A DNA stretch of 64,000 nucleotides from Diogma glabrata (GCA_963693315.1 OY856188.1:151527046-151591045); one strand, 5' to 3'. Shown: positions 49,098-60,625, counted from the stretch's first letter. Notes: a model not told the origin generated them from the letters alone. A program made the numbers and translations.

Positions 49098-50814
49098 TAT
49101 ATGTATGTCAGATTTTTTATAAAATAAACGTAATAAGTTTGGTTAAAAAGTCTACTGCGCTAGACACATTATTATAACAAAGAGACGTTTTCACCACTTG
49201 TATAAAAATTTACTATTTATATTTCGTCGCAAAAGAAAAGAAATGATTTAACGAAAAAACCATAGAATAATATCAGAAAAATAAAACTTAAATTTGAATA
49301 CTCCATTTTACTTAAAAAGACCGAATTCGTTTGTTTATATTTTGCTTTAAAGTTTAAACAATCACATAAACAAAAACTTCCAAAATGAAAAATACCACGA
49401 TGTGAGGTTAAAACCGAACAATAAAAAAATCGGTCAAAATTCTCCAAAATCAGAACTGACCAACCGACCACCATAACTAATATTAATCGTGATTGATCTT
49501 CTGTCAAATCGTTTTTTTGTTTGTTTGTTTTCCTTTATTTCTCTGAGAGAGAAACCGGTTTGTCTTCCAAAAGACGTGCATAAATTTTTCATTTGATTCA
49601 AAATTGTACAATTATTGCGAGTTTCTTTTAAATCTATAAGAAAAAAACCTACCACAAAAAAATAATAGTTTCTCCCTCACTGCTACTATATAAAAAGAAA
49701 TAAGAAAAATGACAGATTAGGATTTGATTCTAACCAAATATATAAATTTTAATCTTTTATCTATTAAAAATAAACTACACAATAATGAAAAGTTGGTCGC
49801 CAGCTAGTTTTCATAATATACTTTCAGGATGTATACATAACTTAAATATTTGCACATTTGCATTATAAAATAATAAAATGATCACTATTATAAAATCACT
49901 GGAAATAACACAATAAATGTAAAATACTCTCGTAATTATTTTTATTCATTTTATGAAAATTAGCACAACTAAAAATAATAGATTGTACTTTTTGTTTCGT
50001 TTTAAATTATTTAATTGTTTTTAATTTATAATTTAATACAATAGTTGGTTGTTGTAAATAAACAGAAATGCAAATGGCGAAATGAGAAATTGAATATGAC
50101 ATATTAGCAAACACGATTTCTTATGTCTCTCTTCATACAATTTTAAAGTTATGTTCTCTCTATATTTATATATACTCTAAGGAACTGACCTAAAGCCATG
50201 TCACATGCAAAATATAAACGAATGTTTATAGTTTTAAGTAAAATGTGCCACATGAACAAACAATTTATCGGCGATATTTACAACAAAAACAACACTAAAA
50301 ATGACAGTTAATCAAAAATGTGATTTGTTATACATATTGAATTTGAAATGAAATTTTTCATTATAAATGTAATTATTTTTCTACAATTTTAATTTAGAAC
50401 AAACTCAACGTAAATTTTAAACAATCACTCAAACAAAAACTTCTAAAATGAAAAATACCACGATGGTTAAATCGGAACGATAAAAAATCGGTCATAATTC
50501 TACAAAAATTGTTCATAATTGTCCAAAAAATCGGTGGAGATTTATGAACGATTTTTTTATTTTTATCGGCGGTAGAAATTGTCCAAAATGATTTTTGTAA
50601 AAATGATCAATTAAAATTAATTTAATAATTGGCTTAGTTTATATTAGTCGATAGGTATTCTAATTTACCATATACATTTTGCATAATTTCCAAATAAAGC
50701 AAGTTTTTGTTTAATCAAAAATTAGAAAATCGTTGCTAGCACTGCGGCAAAAAATTTTGTCAAGTGGCAAGTCAGAGTCGGCTATTATTTTGTTTTGAAA
50801 ATATTTAGATTTCA
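49098..50814. other. AT-rich region with a diverged direct repeat
   Basis: No gene. Segments 49361-49455 and 50421-50512 are diverged copies (AAAATGAAAAATACCACGAT in both). Confidence 0.5.
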
Positions 50815-50834
50815 CTAGAGTTTCTGATTTCTTA

Positions 50835-51190
50835 GGGTGCGTTTAAGTTGGAGCTTCGATAATAGCGTCGACCATCGATGTGATTCAAGCGAAGAAAATG
50901 AATACATGCTTTCAAATAGGAGTGTTTATGTTGAAGCATCGATAAAAGAGTCAAGCATCGAGTCAAGCATCGATAAATGATTTGTACTTTTTCGACGCTT
51001 CTATCGAAGCTATGATCGATGATTATTAAATTAATTAATTTTAAGTTTATTGCATATATTTTTGTAAATTTTATTAAAATTCTCGAAGCTCCAACATAAA
51101 CACTGTAAAAGAATAGCGCTATTCAACGCTTTTATCACTGCTTGACTCAATGCTTGACTCGTTTATCGAAGCTTCAACATAAACGTACCC
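50835..51190. mobile_element. Harbinger-type MITE
   Basis: 356 bp flanked by TTA on both sides (50832-50834, 51191-51193). The TIRs start GGGTGCGTTTAAGTTGGAGC and end with the complement of GGGTACGTTTATGTTGAAGC. Several ATCGATAAA and GAGTCAAGCAT motifs repeat inside. The 3-bp TTA duplication is the PIF/Harbinger signature. No ORF. Confidence 0.75.
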
Positions 51191-51193
51191 TTA

Positions 51194-52374
51194 AACTTTT
51201 ATGCATCTCGAGATTGGAGAATCTCGATTTTATCAACAATCGTGTTTCTCGAGAAATCGGGAATAATTATTTGAATTTCTCGAGATTTTCGAGACTCTCG
51301 AAAATTATTAAAAATTATTTTAAACTATAAATTGATTCATAGCAAAAAACAAACTAGCTAAATGTTGTAAATTTGAAATTGTTTATTCAATAAATAAAAG
51401 AACTCAATATGCATTAAACAATATATTATGTGTTATATGTCGATATATGTCGATATAATGCTGTCATGGTAATTGGAAGAATCAACTTCTGAGCTTATTT
51501 TTGATTTTTGAATAATCTTCAGGAGATGGTTTTTGCTGTTTTTATAATTTCGCTTTTAGCAAATAGAAAAAAATCATTTCCCTCGGGTTGGCTAAGTGTC
51601 TTTGGATTTTGTAGGAATTTCAATAATGAAATTATTGAGCTACTTTTCTTTTAAAAATTTGAGATTGTATTTCAAACAACAATTTGGAGCTTACATATGT
51701 CTGAATTATTTTTCCGAAGAGATTTGAATATAAATTTTACGATTCCCTCTGCAGATAATAATGAGGCAGCCTAACGGTTGAAAGTTTTTATTGATTTTGT
51801 GACTTGTTGAACCACATCATCTTTTTTTGTATTCCATAAATGATTTAAATTAGAAACATTTAAGTTTTTACAACTGCTGGTTTGACTAGCGAAACCCCTC
51901 AATCTTGGTTTTAATAGAATTCCATATAATCTTGCAATGCAGTAGTAATTGCAACTCGTTTCTCTCTTCATTCAATTCTTTTATCTTCTTTTTTTTATAT
52001 ATTAATACGCTAGATTAAAACTTTGTGGAGCATTAGGCTTTTTTATTCGCAGATGGATTCAATTCAAATTTTCACAGCTAACTGATATTAATGTAACCTA
52101 TATTCGGATCCGGATTCAAACAAATCGGATCATAAATAAAAAAGTTATTATATACGGAAAACTTTTTCTATACATATGCATTATAAGTTTACATACATAT
52201 AAAAATATATTTGCTATCGAACAACGAACAACAAAAACGAAACTTAAAACTTTATTTTGTTATTCTTTTTTATATTTAATTTTTTCTCAGCTGTTAGTAT
52301 ATTTATTTCTTTGAATGTGAATAAACGTACATATTGTTTTTCTATGTTTTAAATTTCATTTCGAATTTTTTCTT
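51194..52374. other. Helitron 5' non-coding region
   Basis: Begins with repeated CTCGAGA palindromes (51205-51300), then AT-rich sequence. A minus-strand frame at 51771-51971 has no recognisable domain. Confidence 0.4.
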
Positions 52375-53959
52375 ATGCGTAAGATAGGTTTTGAGTTAGA
52401 TCGTGTGAATCCTTTTGTTCGTTCTTTTAAATCAATGCATGAATTTTGTGAAAGACCTGAGAATGTTACTGCTGATGTGTCAATGGTTATAAAAGTTAAC
52501 AGAGAATGTGATATTCGTCGTTTTAATGATGCTGTTCAAACTGATGTGGTTGCTATTTTTAAAAATGATGAATTTTGTTAAATTTGTCAGATGAAGATAG
52601 AATTGATGGAAATGAAATGATTAATAAATTTATATGTACTGAAATCCCTGATACCATTCTTTTTCCTAAATTACATGAGTATGTGAAACGTCATATGATG
52701 CATGGACCATGTGGTGCTCTAAATTCCAATTCTGTTTGTATGAGAGTGGTAAATGTAGTAATAATTTTCCAAAACCTTTTTCTGAAAATATTAAAGAATA
52801 TGTGAATGGTTATCCTTTGTACCGTCGACGTGATAATGGTATGAGTGTTGATGTACGTGGTGCATCTCTTGATAATAGATATGTTGTTCCGTATAATATT
52901 TATCTTCTTGCAAAATTCAATTGTCATATTAACGTGGAAATATGTACGACTGTTAAAAGTGTGAAATATGTTTACAAGTATGTATATAAAGAGTATGATT
53001 CTGCCAATGTTGAATTGAGAGTGAATGGAGAGAATGCAGTGAATAATGATGATGCGATTGTGGGAAATGAAATTCAAGATTTTTTGAATGGACGGTATGT
53101 TGGTTCGACTGAAGCTGCTTGGCGCATATTTGAATTTCCAATGCATTTTCAATCTCATACAATTATTCGACTTGATTGTCATTTGCCTAATAGACAAAAT
53201 GTTTATATCAGGAATGGTAATGTGGCTGGCACAGTCGCAAATGTATCAAGAACAAAATTGTTAGCATTTTTCCATTTGAATTCCATTGATAATTTAGCTA
53301 ATGAGTTTTTGTATACAGAATTAATTATGTTTGGTATGACCAAAGTAAATCGTGGAAAAGAAGACAACGTGGGGCTGATAAAGTTGTTGCTCGATTATAT
53401 ATGGTTACTCCAAAAGATATAGAATTGTTTCATATGCGTTTACTTCTGTTGCATGTTCGTGGTCCAAAATCTTTTTTTGATCTACGTATGTATGAAGGTG
53501 TACCCTACCCTACTTTTGTTGCAGCATGTGAAGCTCGAGGTATTGCAACAAATGATAATGAATAGCGTGAATGTTTACTTGAAGCTTCAGAAATTCAATC
53601 ACCAAAACAGTTTCGTCAATTATTTGCATTTATCTGTGGTTTGAATGTTCCTCCGAATGCTTTAGCTTTTTTTCTTGACAGCTCATGCAGGTTGTGGCAA
53701 AACTTTTGTTCAAACGGCAATCATTCATAAATTTAATTCACTAAATCTTTCGTGTATTGTAACTGCCTTCAGTGGTATTGCATCAACTCTTTTGATTGGG
53801 GGGCGAACTTTGCATAATGTTTTCAAATTACCAATTCCATTATTAGGGAATTCAATGCCAAATATAACTCCAAACAGTGTACATGGCACATATATTAATA
53901 ATGCATCAATCATTATTATAGATGAAATTTCAATGTGTTCTATTCATGCTTTAAAACTA
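52375..53959 (+). pseudogene. Helitron Rep/helicase relic with internal deletions
   Basis: Blocks in order: an N-terminal Helitron-like domain (VNRECDIRRFNDAVQT); after a frameshift HMMHGPCGALN; then frame 52709-53422 with NFPKPFSENIKEYVNGYP, LDNRYVVPYNIYLLAKF, HINVEICTTVKSVKY and GSTEAAWRIFEFPMHF; then MYEGVPYPTFVAACEA; and the start of the PIF1-like helicase, HAGCGKTFVQTA (Walker A) with IIIDEISM (Walker B). The Rep HUH segment expected between the N-terminal and HMMHGPCG blocks is absent, as is most of the linker before the helicase. The helicase is cut off by the foldback MITE at 53960. It cannot encode an active transposase. Confidence 0.85.
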
Positions 53960-54401
53960 ACTAGGAAGGCCCGGCGTGCTTCGCTACGCTTATAAATAAA
54001 GTTTTTGCGTAGACATTTTGTTGACGTAGATGCAATGATTTCAAAAAGTGGTAACGAGAAATGCTAGCATATAATTTTTAATTTTTCTTTTTAAATATAT
54101 GAATGAAAAATAATCAGAACTCTAGCTGATCAGTTCGGATATGAAAAATTAGCGATCAAATAAGTTAGAGATAAAATAAGCTTACTTGAAAACTTATTTG
54201 ATCGCTAATTTTTCATATATCCGAACTGATCAGCTAGAGTTCTGATTATTTTTCATTCATATATTTAAAAAGAAAAATTAAAAATTATATGCTAGCATTT
54301 CTCGTTACCACTTTTTGAAATCATTGCTTCTACGTCAACAAAATGTCTACGCAAAAACTTTATTTATAAGCGTAGCGAAGCACGCCGGGCCTTCCTAGTA
54401 G
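53960..54401. mobile_element. Foldback MITE with ~207-bp arms
   Basis: Arms 53960-54166 and 54191-54401 are reverse complements except for about one substitution and a 2-bp insertion, with a 24-bp centre. The ends read TAGGAAGGCCCGGCGTGC and its complement; the TA on each side may be the target duplication. It interrupts the Helitron helicase after SIHALKLT. The whole element is nearly one hairpin. Confidence 0.85.
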
Positions 54402-54678
54402 GTATTATTTTGCAAAATATTATTGCGCACGGACGAGTTTTTATATACAAAATTTTACAATCACTATAATTTTGGAAATCGTTTCTCGTATTTTCATATT
54501 TTAATTCAATGGTAAATTGTCAGCTAAAAAATATTTTGTTATAGAACTGAATCGGCAACAAATATTAAATCATTTATGGTGGTTTGATAAATCTCGAGAA
54601 ATGAGAATCTTGAAAATGTGGAAATATAATATCTCAAAATAACAAATCTTTCTCTCGAATCTCGAGCAGAAACTCTAG

Positions 54679-55052
54679 TTTTCACCAATTATGATTATTT
54701 ATAGGAAATTGGCAAGAAGTTCTTATTTATGAATTTTTAGTTGTATGAGTTTGTTTACAATACAATGAGTTTAAAAGTATAAGGATGTCAATATTTTTGA
54801 CGAGAATTATTTTAGGAAAATTCATTTTTTTATATTTTTCAATGAACTTATAATTATTCGAAATCTGATGAGTGTTACAAAATAAGTAGGTGTGTTTGGC
54901 AACCGCCAAAAAATTAGTCATTAAAATATACATAATTTATGTTTCGTCAAATTATGTTTTAGTAGATATCTACTTAATAATAAATATATAGGTTGTCAGA
55001 TGTTTCAGATAATTTTTTCTTCTGCTCGATTGGTACATTACATTACATTGCA
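54679..55052. other. AT-rich spacer
   Basis: Nothing recognised. Confidence 0.4.
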
Positions 55053-55190
55053 TTTTTTTTTTAAATAAAATGTGTTGTGTAGTAGAGTAGGAAATACAAT
55101 ATGTCATAAAACACACAAATTTTTTAATACCAAGGTTCCACAACAATATTCGTTTTGAAGTGTTAATAGACGCAAATTTTTTATTTTTGT
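55053..55190 (-). mobile_element. LINE 3' end with poly-A tail
   Basis: T10 at 55053-55062, then the same 3'-end sequence as at 1196-1335 (AAATGTGTTGTGTAGTAG, CAATATGTC, CCAAGGTTCCACAACAA), diverged. Third copy of this LINE family's tail in the window. Confidence 0.7.
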
Positions 55191-55439
55191 TTTAATGTTT
55201 TTTTAAGCATTTTTTAAAAAAGAAATTTAACTAAAAAACAAATCCTATCGTATAGTAAAATATGATGTATGCCAGTGATAGCGAACCGTTTTTGCTGGTG
55301 GGTCAAAAAAAATTTATAAGATTCTCAATTTAGAGTCATGGGTCACTACTAGAATTAAAATAAAATAGTTTATATATGTATTTACTTCATTGATCAAACT
55401 TTTATTTAGAAAACAAAATAAATTTCATTAAGAAAAGAA

Positions 55440-56060
55440 TAGTAATATGAAATTTACTGCTGCGTTTGAAACGATAATTTTTGTATATCTGGTTGATATG
55501 CTGTTGTCCTTAATTTCACACATGCGTGACAGTTGTTTCTGTCCCGAGCCGATTTCTTTCCAAGGACTTTATGTAATTAAATGATGAAAATAGCTGCTCA
55601 CAGAAATAAGATGATCCAAACATTGGTAATACAGCATTTGCTAAATTCATGCAGATAAATGTATTTGGCAAAGAATTTCAAGTTTGGAGTATAATATTTT
55701 TAATATTTTCTTCGGCTGACTCATTAAAATTCATTAGGGAACTATTTGATTCTATTTTTGCAATCAAATATTTGAATTTTTTTCTCCATAAAAGATAATT
55801 TTGAAATACGACTAATTCGATTTCTAAATTATTAATATTCAACCGATTTAAGAACTCTAGTTCCATGTTTTTTAATTCAATTTTATGAGGCAAAGTAGTT
55901 TCCAGTTGTTTAAATTGAATAAATCTGATTTTAAATGATTCTTTGATTTCTTCTATAATTGATACATATTTATTGATTGAATGCTCATTATCCTCAATAT
56001 TATTACCAAAAACACCTCTGTTTCAAATTGTGCACGTAAACGTGGAAAATATGTCATATT
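55440..56060 (-). pseudogene. hAT transposase C-terminal part
   Basis: Minus-strand reading: YFPRLRAQFETEVF (just left of the insertion), SINKYVSIIEEIKESFKIRF, frame 55893-55678 (LEFLNRLNINNLEIELV) and the C-terminal dimerisation segment LANAVLPMFGSSYFCEQLFS with FNYIKSLERNRL near 55560-55650. These match the zinc-finger BED/GTF2IRD2-like branch of hAT transposases. Several frameshifts are present. Confidence 0.78.
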
Positions 56061-56486
56061 ACTTCGGTCTGAAAGACCTAAGTATTACATTCATGAGCTC
56101 AAAGTGAAATTCTTACCCCCACTTTTTTTGACATTTCTCGACGTTTTAGGACCTCCTGATTCTAAAAAAGCAAAAAAAAAAAAATGTATGTCTGTCTGCC
56201 GGCCGTCCGGCCGTCATTACCTACGCTGCAGGGAAAACCGCTGGAGGGATTTCAAAATGTTTTTTTTCTAAAAATAGGTATTCACAAGGGACAGGTCCGA
56301 AAGGACGCTGTGTTCGATAACTGTACCGGAAGTGTGTCAAAAAAATCATTATGTGTGACAAAAATAGCAAATTTTCATATTTTTGGCTTAAAAAACGTTC
56401 ATTTTAAGTGATTACGAGTAGGAACATTAAATTTGGAGAAATCTTGATGGTCGGGATTGGTATGTAAGATCAAAAACTAGATTATT

Positions 56487-57290
56487 GCATTATAAGTTTG
56501 TCAAAAAAATGTTGTCAAGTGTGTCAAAAGAAAGATTTTTATTTATTTTTTTACCTAATTTTTTGGAAAAAATAAATAAAATTAATTGTTTGTTTGAAAT
56601 GAAGTTTTATTATTATTATTGAGAATTATGGCATTATGAGGTTGTCAAAAAAATGTTGTCAAGTGTGTCAAAAGATTTTTATTTAGTTTTTTACCCTTTT
56701 TTTTTGGAAAAAAATAAAATTGTTTTTTTGAAATGAAATTTTATTATTATTGTTGAGAATTATGGATTATAAGTTTGTCAAAAAAATGTTGTCAAGTGTG
56801 TCAAAAGAAAGATTTTTATTTATTTTTTTACCTAATTTTTTGGAAAAAAAAAAATAAAATTAATTGTTTGTTTGAAATGAAGTTTTATTATTATTATTGA
56901 GAATTATGGCATTATGAGGTTGTCAAAAAAATGTTGTCAAGTGTGTCAAAAGATTTTTATTTAGTTTTTTACCCTTTTTTTGGAAAAAAATAAAATTGTT
57001 TCTTTGAAATGAAATTTTATTATTATTATTGAGAATTATGGATTATAAGTTTGTCAAAAAATGTTGTCAAGTGTGTCAAAAGAAAGGTTTTTATTTATTT
57101 TTTACCCATTTTTTTTAGAAAACAATAAAATTAATAGTTTTTATGACATGATATTTTATTATTATTATAGAGAATTATGGCATTATAAGTTTGTCAAAAA
57201 ATAATGTCAAGTGTGTCAAAAAATGATTTCATTTATTTTTTAGCCAATTTTTTGGAAAAAAAATGTAGCTGTTTTTATGACGTAAATGTA
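56487..57290. repeat. Tandem array of six ~132-144-bp units in alternating two-type order
   Basis: Units start at 56487, 56631, 56765, 56909, 57041 and 57180. Each begins GCATTAT or GATTATAAG followed by TTGTCAAAAAAATG and AAGTGTGTCAAAAG. Units 1 and 3 (144 bp) contain GAAAGATTTTTATTT and TTACCTAATTTTTTGG; units 2 and 4 (134 and 132 bp) contain ATGAGGTTGTC and lack the GAAAG. The A-B-A-B order implies duplication of a ~278-bp dimer. Confidence 0.88.
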
Positions 57291-57299
57291 ATCTAAAAT

Positions 57300-57730
57300 G
57301 AAATTAGACATGGAAGTTTTTGAATTTGTTATAGTTTTTGAAATATTTTTGGAATTTTGAAAAAGTTTGTATTACTTCGGTTTTTGATTTTGTAATAATT
57401 TTTGCAATATTTTTAGAATATCGGTAAAAGTTTTAATTTTTGATTTTGTAAGAATTTTTGAAATATTTTTAGAATTTTGAAAAATTTTAAATTTTTGATA
57501 TTATTATAATTTTTGGAATTTTGAAAAATTTTTCAATTTTTGATTTTGTAATAATTTTTGCAATATTTTTAGAATTTTGGAAAACGTTTGAATTTTTAAG
57601 AATTTTTGAAATGTTGGAATTTAGAAAAAATTTAAATATTTGATTTTATTCTAATTTTTGGAATATTTTTGGAATTTTGAAAAAGTTTGACTTTATTTAA
57701 TTTTTACAATATTTTTGGAATTTTGATTAT
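57300..57730. repeat. Degenerate ~55-bp AT-rich repeats
   Basis: Recurring TTTTTGATTTTGTAATAATT and ATATTTTTAGAATTTTGAAA blocks, six to seven times with many indels. Confidence 0.65.
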
Positions 57731-57917
57731 AATTTTCTGGCAACGTATTGATGTTTCGTGTTAGTTGTGTAGTAAATTTTTAAACCGAGTTAAAAAAATG
57801 CTTGTACTTTAACAAAGAGTTATGTTTGATATACATCGCTGCCCAAAACTAAAAACCATGTCCTCATAAAAGTTTTTTACCGAAAACTATATCAAAATCT
57901 TTAACCCAGACCGAAGT

Positions 57918-58720
57918 CTTGATATCTCAGAGCTGTGAGATTTCAGCCCCTCCATATCTTTCATATTTAAATCATTTATAAATTTGTCTAATTTTAAAAC
58001 AAACAATTTAATGTTTTCATACATAGTTAATGCAAATTGTCCACGCCCTTGAAGTTTCTTATTAAGTTCGTTAAAGTGTTGTTTTATATCACAGAAGAAC
58101 ATTAGATCATTTAACCATTGCAAATTTGTGAGCTCAGGATAATTTACACCCTTTTCAAGTAGAAAGAGTTTTATTGCCTCAAGAAGAGTATCAAAGCGAT
58201 TTAGAACCACACCACGGCTGAATCGTCGAACGTTGCTATACATTAAAAGACCTGAATACTGAGAAGAGAATCAATTTCAGATAGTAATTCAGCGAATTGA
58301 CGCTTATTCAGAGCTCGTGCAGAAATAAAATTGAAAATATTTGTCACTATTGACATAACCTGTGAAAATGATTGCAATCCTTTTTTTTACACACAGTACT
58401 TCTTGGTGAATAATACAATAAAATTCCACTAATAGACCGTTAATGTTTTGCTTGACCGTTAATGTTTTGCCAACGTTTTTGCCAACCATGCTTGGAGGAC
58501 CAACTATGTACTGAAAGTACTGATTTTTAAGAAAATTGTTAAATTTTAATTTAAGTTCCAATTTAAATACGGAAATAAAACTATACGAGCTATTGTTTGG
58601 TATGAACTTGTAATAAAAATTACTTAAAAAAAATACTTTTATTTTTAAATTGTGGCAGTTACCCACGGAAAATATACATGAAAATTCTAACCCCTGTGTT
58701 TTCCCAAGCAATCGTGGCAG
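57918..58720 (-). pseudogene. hAT transposase N-terminal/central part
   Basis: Frame 58711-58304 has EFYCIIHQEVLCVK. Then ALNKRQFAELLSEIDS near 58300. After a frameshift comes frame 58243-57887 with NVRRFSRGVVLNRFDTLLEA, LNDLMFFCDIKQHFNELNKK and LQGRGQFALTMYENIKLFV. This is the catalytic-domain region of GTF2IRD2/ZBED-type hAT transposases. The DNA-binding BED finger is not recognisable. Confidence 0.82.
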
Positions 58721-59183
58721 AAAGTTGTATTTTATAAACTACTGGTGTTGGTCTCAAGTCTCAACAAGATTTTCTTAAACTACTAAAACAATGAAAACCA
58801 GATTTCTCCACTTCGCTTTACACATTAACCTTTCGACTTAGAGACATATCTAGGTTAAGTGAGACTAAGGATAGTACATATTTTAGCTCTTAATATGTTG
58901 TACTGATTTCACTTAGAAAAAAATGGTCACCCTATATATACAGATTTGTAAATTTTGCAATGATTGCAAGCTGTGCTATATTTTGAGATTCTATTTACAA
59001 CTAAAAATAATTATATATTTTACAAATTATTTGTAGAATTAGATTTATTTATGATTTGTTATAAAAATATTTAAACCTAAAATTTTAGATATATTATCTA
59101 AATATTCTCGCGGGTATTTAAAAACGTCTCACGGGTCAGTCCATGACCCGCGGGTCGCGGGTTCGCCATCACTGATGTATGCC

Positions 59184-59621
59184 ATGTTTCGTCATCGCCG
59201 CTTTGGCTAAGTTGTGTAAAACACACGGGATTTGAACATGTGTCTCTGATGAATGTAGTTCGAACCTTGACACGAAACACAAAATTTTTTCTAAAAGAAT
59301 TTTAGAGAAAATGAAAGGTTATTTCGAATTGCAAAATTCAAGTGATTTCCAATATGTACTTAAGCTTAATTGTTCACAAAAAACCCATCCAAATTAAAAA
59401 ATTCCCCTAAAGTTGTCTATATTTCCTAACCAAAAATATAACAACATATTGACTTTACGTCAGATATTAAGTTTCGCATTGATTGACAACAATTAATAAT
59501 GACTTTACACTCGTGACTTAGGATGTTGATTAGAATGGTGACCTAGATGTTGACGAAATATTCTCTCATCCTATGAATTCATACATCGTAATATCTAGAA
59601 ATTTAATACAAAAAATCCCAA
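59184..59621 (+). repeat. Direct duplication, unit 1 (438 bp), with tRNA-like head
   Basis: Matches 59730-60168 at nearly every base; unit spacing 546 bp. The head has a 7-bp pair GTTTCGT (59186) / ACGAAAC (59272), a box A-like TGGCTAAGTTG (59204) and a box B-like GTTCGAACC (59258). This resembles a tRNA-derived SINE, but no anticodon arm folds and box spacing is long. Confidence 0.6.
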
Positions 59622-59729
59622 AGAAATGCAATTTCCAATATGTAATCATAGATGAAAAATTCAACTTAAGTAAATATGAAAAATAATGAAGTTTCATTTT
59701 AGAAATTATCTGAACATCAAAATTCAAAT

Positions 59730-60168
59730 ATGTTTCGTCATCGCCGCTTTGGCTAAGTTGTGTAAGACACACGGGATTTGAACATGTGTCTCTGATAAAT
59801 GTAGTTCGAATCCTGACACGAAACACAAAATTTTTTCTAAAAGAATTTTAGAGAAAATGAAAGGTTATTTCGAATTGCAAAATTCAAGTGATTTCCAATA
59901 TGCACTTAAGCTTAATTGTTCACAAAAAACCCATCCAAATTAAAAAATTCCCCTAAAGGTGTCTATATTTCCTAACCAAAAATATAACAACATATTGACT
60001 TTACGTCAGATATTAAGTTTCGCATTGATTGACAACAATCAATAATGACTTTACACTCGTGACTTAGGATGTTCATTAGAATGGTGACTTAGATGTTGAC
60101 GAAATATTCTCTCATCCTATGAAATTCACACATCGTAATATCTAGAAATTTAATACAAAAAATCCCAA
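59730..60168 (+). repeat. Direct duplication, unit 2 (439 bp)
   Basis: Second copy, with box B-like GTTCGAATCC. The ends match unit 1 through AATACAAAAAATCCCAA. The 109 bp between units (59622-59729) shows short similarity to the interior only (GATTTCCAATATG-like). Confidence 0.7.
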
Positions 60169-60174
60169 CTAAAT

Positions 60175-60625
60175 AATCTAGTGTTTTAACCAAAATTTAA
60201 AGTATTATTATTATTATTAATAATAATAATAATAAACTTAAAGTAATCTTGTGTTTTAATAAAAAATTTTAAAGTTAGTCCAAACAAAATTTGGAAATAT
60301 TTGATTATGAAAACTAAATAATCTAGTGTTTTAACTAAAATTTAATTTAGCAAGTTAGTCCAAATGAAATTTGGAAATTTTTTATTATGAAACTTAAAGT
60401 AATCTTGTGTTTTAATTAAAAAATTTTAAAGTTAGTCCAAATAAAATTTGGAAATGTTTGATTATGAAAACTGAATAAAACTTTTATTCAGTAAAGTTAG
60501 TCCAAATATAATTTGGAAGTGTTCCATTATCTTGAAACAAATTGTTTGGGTGTTCTGATTAAAAATTGTAAAGTTAATCCAAATATAATTTGGGAAAAGT
60601 TTTCTTAATGAAAAATGAAACGAAA
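60175..60625. repeat. Degenerate tandem repeat, ~65-120-bp units
   Basis: AAAGTTAGTCCAAATAAAATTTGG recurs in variants about five times, alternating with TAATCTAGTGTTTTAA or TAATCTTGTGTTTTAAT blocks. An (ATT)n/(AAT)n palindrome lies at about 60203-60235. Confidence 0.75.

Larger units (their letters stand above)
50815..54678 (+). mobile_element. Helitron-like element, deleted, with two nested MITEs
   Basis: The right end reads CTCGA-ATC-TCGAG (5-bp hairpin), then 8 nt, then CTAG followed by T: the Helitron 3' layout of a hairpin near CTRR. The left end has CTAGAGTTTCTG at 50815-50826, the reverse complement of 54667-54678, and both ends carry CTCGAGATT blocks. Short terminal inverted repeats are reported for Helentron-type elements. 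Inside is a Rep/helicase-like coding relic. The boundaries are my inference. Confidence 0.55.
56061..57917. mobile_element. Non-autonomous TIR element inserted in hAT, containing a tandem array
   Basis: ACTTCGGTCTG at 56061-56071 and its exact complement at 57907-57917. The hAT protein reading stops and resumes at these points. No transposase ORF. The left part has a CTGTCTGCCGGCCGTCCGGC stretch near 56190. The middle is a higher-order tandem repeat, the right part degenerate AT-rich repeats. I see no clear target duplication. Confidence 0.65.
55273..59174 (-). mobile_element. hAT transposon with 8-bp target duplication
   Basis: TIRs CAGTGATAGCGAACC (55273) and the complement of CAGTGATGGCGAACC (ending 59174). 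Target duplication ATGTATGC at 55265-55272 and 59175-59182, exact. Length 3,902 bp, of which 1,857 bp is a later insertion (56061-57917). It contains a decayed transposase on the minus strand. Confidence 0.93.

Noticed and set aside
56487..57290. CRISPR-like array
   Set aside because: Units are 132-144 bp with no short-repeat/spacer structure, and the surrounding genome is eukaryotic.
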